DNA of 6,103 nucleotides from Calditrichota bacterium (lineage in GTDB: Bacteria > Zhuqueibacterota > Zhuqueibacteria > Oleimicrobiales > Geothermoviventaceae): assembly GCA_013152765.1 (NCBI GenBank), contig JAADFT010000162.1, forward strand, positions 1 to 6,103, written 5' to 3'. Each line of letters opens with the position of its first letter. The stretch's first letter is position 1. The position numbers were made by a program, and so were the translations under genes. The notes beneath the pieces are model-generated. The model made no database searches. It worked only from the letters and a program-made list of their open reading frames with translations, and was not told the DNA's origin. This document shows, piece by piece, positions 1-5,952 of the stretch.

Positions 1-547
1 ATCTTCGGCTGCCTGGGCGACGGTAGCGATGTCCGTCACATTCGGCGTCAATTTTACGATCAAGCAGCGCTTGGTCAGCCTGCGGACGGCCTGCGTGACT
101 CGCAGTGTCACCTCCGGGTCGCTGCTGAACGCGAGTCCACCCTCTTTTACGTTCGGGCAAGAGAAATTCAGCTCGAAGGCGTCGAAACCGGCTTCGGGCT
201 CGAGACGCTCTACAACCTGTACAAACTCTTCCGGTGTCTTGCCCGCTACATTCACGACAACAGCAGTTTCCAGACCGGACAGGAACGGCAGTTTCTCGCG
301 GATGAAGGCCTCCACACCGACGTTGGCAAGACCGATCGAATTCAGCATGCCGCAAGGCGTTTCGGCGATGCGCGGAGGCGGGTTACCTTCGCGTGGCTCC
401 AGCGTCACCGTTTTGGTAACCACAGCGCCGAGTCGCTCGAACGCCACCATCTTCAAATTCCTGGGCGTACCCGAATGTACCCGAAGCGGTCATGACGGGA
501 TTTCGCAGGGTAAGGGGGCCGAGGCTTACACGTAAATCAGGCTTCAA
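1..547 (-). CDS. pyrD: Dihydroorotate dehydrogenase class 1B (PyrD), 3' part outside window, apparent frameshift
   Basis: This is the FMN-containing catalytic subunit that oxidises dihydroorotate to orotate in pyrimidine synthesis. The family is clear from the N-terminal LRNPVMTASGTFGY motif, then LEPREGNPPPRIAETP, GMLNSIGL, and NFSCPNVKEGG, which holds the Asn and active-site Cys of class 1 enzymes. The best start is TTG at 547 (MKPDLRVSLGPL...), with GAGG six nt upstream, overlapping the pyrK stop by 11 nt. The reading frame breaks: the N-terminal 33 codons (547 to about 449) are in one frame, and the rest, from the Met-Val-Ala-Phe at 450 to position 1, is in another. Compared with the family spacing, two bases are missing (GAAGATGGTG where GAAGATATGGTG would restore frame). 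Uncorrected, the first frame stops at 385-383. A start at the ATG at 450 would lose conserved FMN-site residues, so I read this as one frameshifted gene. The C-terminal half of the barrel lies beyond the window. Confidence 0.93.
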
Positions 548-1343
548 GGTCTACCTCTTCGAGGTCGAAAATGGGGCCGTCTTTGCAAACAAGTTTGTAC
601 GCGGGGGTGTCGGGGGTACGTCGACGCATGCGGACCACGCAGCCCACGCAGGCGCCGAGGCCGCACGCCATTCTGGTTTCCAGCGAAGCGTAGGCACGTC
701 GTGGCGTTTCGGCCAGAACCCGGGCTACAGCGCGCACTGCCGGCAGCGGGCCGCAGGTGTAGACCACGGCGTCCTCTGGCAGACCCGGCAGGGCCCGGCG
801 AAGCAGGTCCGCCGCTGTACCGCGTAGTCCTTCGCTTCCGTCGTCCGTAGCCAGTTCGACGTGCACACCGAGGCGCTGAAAAGCCTCAGTGGACACAAGC
901 TGGGTGGTGCTACGCACGCCGTAGAGCAGCGTTGTTTGCACCTGAGCAGCGGCGAGCTGGCGTGCGAAGAACAGGAAAGGTGCGAGGCCGAGGCCACCGG
1001 CCACAAGTACAGCGGGCCTCTGCGGGAAAAGAGGAAAAGTGTTGCCAAGGGGGCCGAGAACGTCGAGCTGGTTCCCTGGCCGTACCTGGCTGAGCAACCG
1101 GGTCCCGCGTCCAACCACTGCGAAGAGGAAATCGACGGTGCCCGCCTGTCTGTCTACATCGTGCACGCTCAGCGGGCGCCGCCAAAGCGGGTCAAAGCCG
1201 TCGGTTACTCGGATGTTGACGAACTGGCCGGGTTGAGCCCGTCCGGCCAGCACCTCGTTGCGTACGCGAAGTCTGAAAATCTCCGGGGCAACCTCAACCA
1301 GTCCCTCGACGCCGACTTTCTGTAACAGGTGCGTGTGAGTCAA
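537..1343 (-). CDS. pyrK: Dihydroorotate dehydrogenase electron transfer subunit (PyrK)
   Basis: PyrK carries FAD and a [2Fe-2S] cluster and moves electrons from the FMN of PyrD to NAD+, forming the class 1B PyrD2K2 complex in the cytoplasm. Numbering from TTG at 1343 (268 aa, normal for the family), the ferredoxin-reductase-like FAD domain has RPLS at about 56-59, and the NAD domain has the GGLGLAP loop at about 116-122 and CGP at about 197-199. The cluster ligands are Cys227, Cys232, Cys235 and Cys253 (CGLGACVGC ... LVCKDGP), the canonical PyrK C-x4-C-x2-C-x17-C spacing, all present. The start at 1343 is preferred over the in-frame TTG at 1349 because AGAAGG lies six nt before it; the two differ by two residues. 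The gene overlaps pyrD and follows a leader with a Bacteroidota-type promoter, so it probably starts the pyrKD transcript. Confidence 0.96.
   Translation of the reverse strand: MTHTHLLQKVGVEGLVEVAPEIFRLRVRNEVLAGRAQPGQFVNIRVTDGFDPLWRRPLSVHDVDRQAGTVDFLFAVVGRGTRLLSQVRPGNQLDVLGPLGNTFPLFPQRPAVLVAGGLGLAPFLFFARQLAAAQVQTTLLYGVRSTTQLVSTEAFQRLGVHVELATDDGSEGLRGTAADLLRRALPGLPEDAVVYTCGPLPAVRAVARVLAETPRRAYASLETRMACGLGACVGCVVRMRRRTPDTPAYKLVCKDGPIFDLEEVDLEA
545..559 (-). promoter_or_regulatory. Ribosome binding site and TTG start of pyrD inside the pyrK end
   Basis: On the minus strand AAGAGGT (559-553) precedes TTG (547-545) by six nt, all within the last codons of pyrK, whose TGA is at 539-537. This site decides the pyrD start: no ATG or GTG in the right frame lies ahead of the conserved LGPLTLRNPV segment. 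The 11-nt overlap suggests translational coupling, in keeping with equal production of the two subunits of one enzyme. Confidence 0.7.
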
Positions 1344-1349
1344 GAGCAA

Positions 1350-1355
1350 CCTTCT
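1350..1355 (-). promoter_or_regulatory. Ribosome binding site of pyrK
   Basis: AGAAGG on the minus strand lies six nt before TTG at 1343 but directly against the alternative TTG at 1349. This spacing decides the start and makes pyrK a TTG-initiated gene. Confidence 0.65.
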
Positions 1356-1482
1356 GGATCCCGAATTCCGTTCTGGCCGATTTTCTTTTCAAAGTCGGGT
1401 TTGCAACCAGCCTCTGCACGCTTCGAGCTGGACAAACGCTGCAAGGCATTTTTACCGCTTGTTCTCGTTACACTTGGACTGC

Positions 1483-1511
1483 CCAGCCTGGCACTGCTTT
1501 GCCCAGGCCGG
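1483..1511 (-). promoter_or_regulatory. Stem-loop in the pyrKD 5' leader
   Basis: In the minus-strand RNA, CCGGCCTGG (1511-1503) pairs with CCAGGCTGG (1491-1483) through nine base pairs including one G-U. Beyond a bulged G, two more pairs (CA/TG) close a six-nt loop. It begins about 20 nt after the predicted transcription start and lies about 140 nt before the pyrK start. No U-tract follows, so it is not an ordinary intrinsic terminator. It could stabilise the leader or take part in regulation; no known pyr riboswitch or PyrR-binding motif was recognised. Confidence 0.5.
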
Positions 1512-1537
1512 AGAACAGTCTTGTCCCACTCGCGGTG

Positions 1538-1569
1538 CAAAGATAGCAACTTCGTGTTTCAAGCGCAAA
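1538..1569 (-). promoter_or_regulatory. Bacteroidota-type promoter for pyrKD
   Basis: The minus strand has TTTG (1569-1566), then exactly 20 nt, then TATCTTTG (1545-1538) followed by CACC. This fits the -33 TTTG / -7 TAnnTTTG consensus of the primary sigma factor of Bacteroidota, with its usual spacing of about 19-21 nt. The predicted start of transcription is about 1530-1534, giving a leader of about 190 nt before pyrK. By eye it is the only full match to this consensus in the window, and it sits in an intergenic region in the right orientation. It also supports the taxonomic guess. Confidence 0.7.
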
Positions 1570-1678
1570 GGCTTTCACGCGAGAAGTCGAGGATTTTGCG
1601 GGCCTTTACGAAGGAGGCTGAAGGGAGACTACGAAGTCGTGCAAAAGGGAAGTCGTGCGTGGGTCTTCGGAGGCACAG
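1570..1678. other. Intergenic stretch upstream of the pyrKD promoter with short direct repeats
   Basis: Together with the promoter and leader this makes up the 335-nt gene-free space between the CoA-binding gene and pyrK. It holds two exact copies of GAAGTCGTGC (1633-1642 and 1649-1658, 16-nt period) and a shorter copy, GAAGTCG, at 1583-1589. The repeats lie just upstream of the promoter, so they could be operator sites, but no regulator is visible in the window. No clear terminator for the CoA-binding gene was found; only weak stems are present. Confidence 0.4.
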
Positions 1679-2068
1679 TCAGCCCACGACCAGAATGCAG
1701 GGCCCTGCCACCGCCCGGATGCCGTTTTCCTGGCAGTACCGCAAAGCTTCCTCGGACTCGGCCCCGGGCTGCATCCAGGCGTAACGAATCCCGAGCTCGC
1801 GGGCTTCGCGCAAGCTGCGTTCCGTCTGCTGAGGTGGGACAACGAACACCACACCGTCGACGCTCTCGGGAAGCGACCGCAGGTCGGGGTAAGCTGGGTC
1901 CCCTTCGACTTCCTGAGCTTTGGGGTTCACGGCGTACACGGTGTAACCTCGCCTGCGCAAATGCCGGTAAACGGCGTTCCCGTACTTGGCGCGGTTACGC
2001 GACGCGCCCACAACGGCGAGTTTCTTGAGCCGCAGAAATTCGCTCACAGTGTCTGTCAGGTCACTCAT
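1679..2068 (-). CDS. CoA-binding domain protein (YccU/CoA_binding_2 family)
   Basis: This is a 129-aa single-domain protein with a Rossmann fold like that of the CoA-binding part of succinyl-CoA synthetase alpha subunit. Family marks are AVVGASRNRAKYGNAVYRHL (about 18-37, the dinucleotide-type glycine loop), YAVNPK (45-50), VVFVVPP (73-79), and WMQPGAESEEA (98-108). The C-terminal Cys of the family is present at 124 (GPCILVVG), though the tail after it is short. Members are thought to bind CoA or an acyl-CoA; no reaction is established for them. The start is ATG at 2068; only a weak GAGAA lies about ten nt upstream. The gene stands alone between two long non-coding regions, so it is probably transcribed separately, but I found no convincing promoter for it. 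A link with the sirtuin through acyl-CoA metabolism is conceivable but unsupported. Confidence 0.9.
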   Translation of the reverse strand: MSDLTDTVSEFLRLKKLAVVGASRNRAKYGNAVYRHLRRRGYTVYAVNPKAQEVEGDPAYPDLRSLPESVDGVVFVVPPQQTERSLREARELGIRYAWMQPGAESEEALRYCQENGIRAVAGPCILVVG

Positions 2069-2486
2069 CGGGTCAAGTTCTCGGTTTTGTGTTTCGGCTT
2101 GCCGTCTTTGATTCCACTACATCGGTCTCCACTCGTCTGTGCAGAAAGGTCAAAGATGCTGTTCTATCGCAGGGCTTCAGGCCGAGACCGTCAAAAATCG
2201 TTTTCGAGCCCGGTGTCTGTCGAGGTCCGGCCTTGCTGAGAAACCGAATGGGTAGCAGATGCAGGCATCCAACGAGTTAGCGTCCTTTTGGGGTTCAACG
2301 GGTTTCGCCAACCGGTGCCAACGTTTCGCGCAATCTCCCGCGCGCACCTGACGGAACCTCCGTTGGCGCTTCGGCAGGAATCTCTGCGTTCTCCGCGTCC
2401 CTGCGGTTTTTCTGTACCGGAATGCACTGCGCAGCGTTGGCCAGAGAGACGTGTCCTGAATTCCTGCAGCGCGCAACAACGTCGGT
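2069..2486. other. 418-nt gene-free region with repeats and an inverted repeat
   Basis: No coding sequence is credible here. Open frames exist on both strands, but their translations are Arg/Pro/Ser-rich without family features and run into the lipoprotein gene. The region holds the 9-nt tandem repeat at 2381-2407, most of the inverted repeat at 2461-2510, and an imperfect direct repeat (CAACGGGTTTCGC at 2296-2308 and CAACGTTTCGC at 2319-2329). GCCAACG at 2317-2323 and CGTTGGC at 2361-2367 could pair at long range. No tRNA or known riboswitch was recognised. A promoter for the downstream CoA-binding gene should be here, but only partial matches were seen, such as CATCTTTG at 2158-2151 on the minus strand without a correctly spaced TTTG. 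Confidence 0.5.
2381..2407. repeat. Three tandem 9-nt units of the TCTCTGCGT type
   Basis: The units are TCTCTGCGT (2381-2389), TCTCCGCGT (2390-2398) and CCCTGCGGT (2399-2407), followed by TTTTTC. Read on the other strand this is AACCGCAGGGACGCGGAG and onward. It closely resembles a short intergenic sequence (ACCGCAGAGACGCAGAGAACGCAGAG) that I remember recurring in genomes of many environmental bacteria with no agreed function. The copy here differs at a few positions. The tandem structure is seen directly; membership in that dispersed family is from memory. Confidence 0.55.
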
Positions 2487-2510
2487 TTAATTTCGGCGCG
2501 CCTGCAGGAA
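2461..2510. repeat. Long inverted repeat across the lipoprotein stop codon
   Basis: TTCCTGCAGCGCGC (2461-2474) is complementary to GCGCGCCTGCAGGAA (2496-2510), giving 14 base pairs with one bulged base and a 21-nt loop that contains the TAA stop (2489-2487). In the minus-strand mRNA it would form a strong hairpin made from the last codons and the first untranslated bases. No U-run follows, so it is not a typical intrinsic terminator; mRNA 3'-end stabilisation or attenuation is possible. The base of the stem is GAATTC plus CTGCAG, which are ordinary short palindromes. Confidence 0.65.
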
Positions 2511-5075
2511 GTCCAGAGGTACCTCAACCCAGGAGCGCACCGGCTTGCCTTTCAGGGTGCCGGGTTTCCAACGAACCTGGCGGATGGCTCGAAGGGCTGC
2601 CATTTCGAAATCGGAGTCCTCGAGTGGTGTGATCAATTTGACGTCGCGAACGAAGCCGCGCTCGTCCACGAGCACCCGAACCATCACCGTGCCCGGCAGC
2701 ACTTTATTTCGCGCTGAAGCTGGAATGCGCAACTGCTGCTGCAGGGCGTCCAGACCGCCCACGGGTTCGGCCTGAACGTCAGGATGTTCCACGATTGTGT
2801 TGCGATTCACGGCGGGCACAACGTTTGGCAATTTCTTCTTGCCCGGCACCGAAATTGTGTCGCCGACAGCGCTCGTGTCCGCCAGTTGGACGGCAGCTGT
2901 GTCGGCTACCACGCCGCCCGTGTCTGCGGCTGCGACGACCGTGGCTGCCGAATCCGCCGGGGCACGCGTGCTGTCTGTGCTGGCCTGTGCGGCCCTGGCA
3001 GCTTCTTCCTTGGCGCGTTTCAACTCCTCAAGTGGGGCCTTGACCTGCTGGGCGTAGGGACTGTCGGGGTACTTGTCCAGCAGCATCTGGTAGATCTCGG
3101 CCGCCTGCTCGTTCGCTCCCAGCTTGTTCTCGCAAACCCAGCCCGCGGCGTAGAGCGCCTTGGGGACCAGGTCGGAATCCGGGTACTTTTCTACCAGCCC
3201 GGCGTAGGTGTCGAGGGCACGTTTGGGGTTGTTTTCATCCCACAGGAGCCGCTCGGCCTCTTCGTACATTTGCTCGGCCCCGTCCGTTTTCTTTTTCACG
3301 GGCTGAACCAGACCGAGCTGCCTCCGACAGGCGTCCGCCTGCGGGGTGTCGGGGTAAAATTCGATGAGCTGCTTTCGGAACGAGTCGGCCGCTGCTGTGT
3401 CGCCGTGCACTGCCTCCAGGATGTAGATGTACGAGTAGAGTGCCTGTGGAGCGGAAGGTGTTTTCGCGTACCGCGTGAGGATGTCCTTGTAAATCGCCAG
3501 AGCAGTGTCCGGCTTGTCGAAGCGGAAAAGGTAGTACTCCGCCAGTTTCAGCTTGTTCTTGGCCACATTCTCGGGCGTAGCTGCCTCAATGGTTGGCCCC
3601 CGCTGTTTGTTGCGCGCCGCCATTCTGGCTGCCGCTCGCGCCCGCCGTTCCGCAGCCGTCATTTGTGCTTCTTCGCGACGAATTCGGTCGATTTCAGCCC
3701 ACAGCGAGTCGTTGCTCTGGACGCGCTCGTACACGTCCACCAGGCTGTCTGGTGGAAAGATCCAGTACAGCAGGGTGTCTTTCTCCGCCAGGTAAACCGC
3801 CGCGCTGTCCGGCTTGATGCCGTCCTGAACCAGGCTGTCCAAGCGCGAAAGGACCATCAACGAGTCGCGGTGTGTGAGCGTCGTGTCCGGCCGCCACTCT
3901 TCGCCCGGACGCAGACGCCGGCGCTGTCTTTCGCCCACCTGAACCAGCGACGTGTCGCCTTTGGAGAGTTGCTGTTCCTGCTTGGTGATCAGTTCGCGAA
4001 GCTGCAGGAACTTGTCCAGGTCCTGGCTGAACTGGATGGCGTCGGGCACGACCTCGGCCCGCGAGTAGGCGCCACGCACCTTGTCGAAGTTCTCTTTCGC
4101 GCCCTTGTAGTCGGAGTAGTCGTGGACGTAGATTTGGCCAAGCAGGTAGTAGGCATTTGCGGCTGCCTCGGTGCGCGGGTGGTCCTCGATGATTCCCTCC
4201 AGCCAGCGCTGGGCGTAGTCCAGCTCGCCTTTCTCGTAAGCCGTCTCGGCGATCTGGTACTTGGCATCCGGCCAAAACTTGGTCATCGAGCCGTCACGCA
4301 GAATGCGCTCGAAAACCTTGATGGCTTCGTCGTACTTGCCGAGCGCCTTGAGCTCCACGCCGTAGTTGAAGACGGCTTTGTAGCGCAGCTCGGGTGTGTC
4401 CGTGTACTTGATTGCCCGGCGAAACGCGTCGGCGGCAACTTCGTGTTGCTCGAGAATACTGGCGCACTCGCCGAGGCTCAGGTAGGACTGCGCTTTGAGT
4501 TTCTTGTCGCCAATTCGTTTCGCTGCCTTTTTGTACTCCTCGAGGGCGTTCTTGTAGTCCTGGCGGTTGAAGTAAAGGTCGCCGAGCAGCAGGTAGGACT
4601 CGTCCCGTACCTTGCCGGGGATCTTCTTGCGGCTGTGCAGCTCTTTGAGAACTTTCTCAGCCTGGTCGAACTGACTTTGAGCGATCAGACAGCGGGCCAG
4701 CCAGAGCTGGGCCTCGGGGGCGAATTCGCTGTCGGGGAAGTAAGCGAGCAGCTCTTCGAATTTGCGCTGGGCCGAGCCGAGCTGATTCTGGTAGTAGTAG
4801 GCCTTGCCCATCAGCATCACGGCGTCGTCCACGTAGCGGCTTTTCGGGTAGTTCTGGATGACCTTGCCCGCTTTTTCAACCGCTTTCTTGTAGTTTTCCA
4901 GCTCAGCCTGGGTGGGACGATCCGTGCGCCGTTTGAGCCTTTGTTCCTCGGCTTTCTTGTAGTACTGCTTGGCGTTGTAGAACGTGTTGTAGTACGCACA
5001 CCCCGAGGCGAGCAGCGCGCCTCCGAGCGCTACACTGAGTGCGAAACCGAGGATTTTCCGCTTGTGATTCAGCAC
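2487..5075 (-). CDS. Large TPR-repeat lipoprotein with C-terminal TonB domain
   Basis: Specific function unknown; it is probably a cell-envelope protein. Numbering from GTG at 5075 (862 aa), it has a lipoprotein signal peptide: basic HKRK, a hydrophobic core, then LLASG before Cys26, so the mature protein would be lipid-anchored. Next come TPR/YbgF/BamD-like repeats (about 31-335, with several helix pairs ending in YPxS or FPDS motifs), and a charged, partly coiled, Asp-Ser-rich middle (about 335-490). A second TPR block follows (about 500-690), then an Ala/Asp/Thr-rich linker (about 690-745), then a TonB C-terminal domain (about 765-858; PGTVMVRVLVDERGFV, FEMAALRAIRQVRWKP, GKPV). TonB domains normally contact outer-membrane receptors or the periplasmic envelope. 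No transmembrane helix is present apart from the signal peptide, and no ExbB/ExbD gene is nearby. GTG at 5075 has AGGAG four nt upstream; ATG at 5105 is also in frame and adds ten residues but has only a weak GAG. The sirtuin gene ends 121 nt upstream, so co-transcription is possible. Confidence 0.88.
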   Translation of the reverse strand: MLNHKRKILGFALSVALGGALLASGCAYYNTFYNAKQYYKKAEEQRLKRRTDRPTQAELENYKKAVEKAGKVIQNYPKSRYVDDAVMLMGKAYYYQNQLGSAQRKFEELLAYFPDSEFAPEAQLWLARCLIAQSQFDQAEKVLKELHSRKKIPGKVRDESYLLLGDLYFNRQDYKNALEEYKKAAKRIGDKKLKAQSYLSLGECASILEQHEVAADAFRRAIKYTDTPELRYKAVFNYGVELKALGKYDEAIKVFERILRDGSMTKFWPDAKYQIAETAYEKGELDYAQRWLEGIIEDHPRTEAAANAYYLLGQIYVHDYSDYKGAKENFDKVRGAYSRAEVVPDAIQFSQDLDKFLQLRELITKQEQQLSKGDTSLVQVGERQRRRLRPGEEWRPDTTLTHRDSLMVLSRLDSLVQDGIKPDSAAVYLAEKDTLLYWIFPPDSLVDVYERVQSNDSLWAEIDRIRREEAQMTAAERRARAAARMAARNKQRGPTIEAATPENVAKNKLKLAEYYLFRFDKPDTALAIYKDILTRYAKTPSAPQALYSYIYILEAVHGDTAAADSFRKQLIEFYPDTPQADACRRQLGLVQPVKKKTDGAEQMYEEAERLLWDENNPKRALDTYAGLVEKYPDSDLVPKALYAAGWVCENKLGANEQAAEIYQMLLDKYPDSPYAQQVKAPLEELKRAKEEAARAAQASTDSTRAPADSAATVVAAADTGGVVADTAAVQLADTSAVGDTISVPGKKKLPNVVPAVNRNTIVEHPDVQAEPVGGLDALQQQLRIPASARNKVLPGTVMVRVLVDERGFVRDVKLITPLEDSDFEMAALRAIRQVRWKPGTLKGKPVRSWVEVPLDFLQARRN

Positions 5076-5196
5076 GTCACTCCTGATTTGCAAACCTGTG
5101 CGCATTCAGCGCTCGGACAGTGAACCGACGACTCGTGACCTGCCGGGCAGAAATCCTTGTGGTTTGAGCCCACCACGCCCAGCCAGTTTGACTCCT

Positions 5197-5943
5197 TCAG
5201 TTCCGAGCCTCGGCCTTTGAACGTCGCAGTGTTTCAACGAGTTTCGGAAGGATTTCGCCTGCTTTACCGGAAATGTGCTCGTCAACCTCGTGCGTGATCG
5301 GTGTGGTCTCCGGGTTGATTTCCACCACGTACGCCCCGTAGGCACGCGCTTCGAGCGGCAGGCTTGCCGCTGGCTGAACCAGCGCCGAAGTGCCGACGCT
5401 GAGGAACACGCTGGCGGTTCGGGCGTAGTGGTAAGCCTCTTCGAGCACATCCTGCGGCAGCATCTCGCCAAACCACACCACGTCCGGTCTGATCAGGCCA
5501 CCGCACTCGCAACGCGGCACCTCGCCATTCTCGAAGGTTAGCTCGGTGTACAGCTTTCCGCACCTCATGCAGCGGCTGCGCAGGATGTTGCCGTGGAGTT
5601 CCAGCACCTTGCGGCTTCCTGCACGCTGGTGAAGACCGTCCACGTTCTGGGTGATCACGGCAAAATCCGGCACGAGCTTCTCGAGTTCGACCAGCGCACG
5701 GTGACCGGGGTTGGGCTGCACTTCCGTCACGATCCGTCTGCGGTAGTTGTACCACTCCCACACCAAGGCGGGATTCTTCAGAAAGGCGTCCACGGTGGCC
5801 AGCTCTTCGGGTCGAAAACGTCGCCACAGGCCGTCTTTGCCCCGGAAGGTAGGCACGCCCGACTCGGCGCTAATCCCGGCGCCGGTGAGCACGGCAACCC
5901 GGCTGGCATTGAGCAAACGTCTGATCAGCTCCTCCGAGAACAC
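5197..5943 (-). CDS. cobB: NAD-dependent protein deacylase, Sir2 family (CobB/SIRT5-like)
   Basis: It removes acyl groups from lysine side chains, using NAD+ and releasing nicotinamide and O-acyl-ADP-ribose. At 248 aa it is the usual size of bacterial sirtuins. Visible motifs are GAGISAESGVPTFRG (21-35, NAD loop), QNVDGLHQRAG (99-109), the catalytic His117 in LHGN, zinc cysteines C125-x2-C128 and C145-x-C147, RPDVVWFGE (152-160), GTS (184-186) and EIN (208-210). Tyr65 and Arg68 in WYNYRRR match the Tyr/Arg pair that binds the carboxylate of succinyl or malonyl lysine in SIRT5 and E. coli CobB, so desuccinylase or demalonylase activity is likely. The start is GTG at 5943 with AAGGAG nine nt upstream. 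The same frame stays open to the window edge without a start codon, but that part shows no sirtuin features. The gene name follows the family; the substrate range is inferred. Confidence 0.95.
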   Translation of the reverse strand: MFSEELIRRLLNASRVAVLTGAGISAESGVPTFRGKDGLWRRFRPEELATVDAFLKNPALVWEWYNYRRRIVTEVQPNPGHRALVELEKLVPDFAVITQNVDGLHQRAGSRKVLELHGNILRSRCMRCGKLYTELTFENGEVPRCECGGLIRPDVVWFGEMLPQDVLEEAYHYARTASVFLSVGTSALVQPAASLPLEARAYGAYVVEINPETTPITHEVDEHISGKAGEILPKLVETLRRSKAEARN

Positions 5944-5952
5944 GCTGTCTGT

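Noticed and set aside
29..535. A 168-codon plus-strand open frame opposite pyrD
   Set aside because: The opposite strand encodes conserved PyrD motifs in both of its frames; the plus-strand product is Ser/Thr-rich and unlike any family I know.
1483..1511. Intrinsic terminator or attenuator upstream of pyrK
   Set aside because: The stem is good, but no U-tract follows, and no alternative antiterminator pairing was evident.
1340..1549. A 69-codon minus-strand open frame across the pyrK leader
   Set aside because: It would start upstream of the predicted transcription start, inside the promoter element, and overlap pyrK in another frame; its sequence has no family features.
2381..2407. CRISPR-like array
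   Set aside because: The units are 9 nt, tandem and without spacers, and no cas gene is present.
2458..2470. GAATTCCTGCAGC, identical to a stretch of a common cloning-vector polylinker (and GGATCC near GAATTC at 1356-1368)
   Set aside because: The flanking bases do not continue the vector sequence, the sites lie within natural repeats or beside genes, and such short matches arise by chance.
2177..2527. Minus-strand open frames (116 and 78 codons) in the gap after the lipoprotein gene
   Set aside because: They run over the lipoprotein end or the tandem repeat, are Arg-rich with no motif, and have no convincing ribosome binding site.
2784..5123. A 779-codon open frame on the plus strand, antisense to the lipoprotein gene
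   Set aside because: It mirrors the lipoprotein gene almost exactly. Its translation has no recognisable domain and an odd Val/Leu/Gly/Arg composition, while the minus-strand frame has a signal peptide, TPRs and a TonB domain. It is a side effect of GC-rich codon use.
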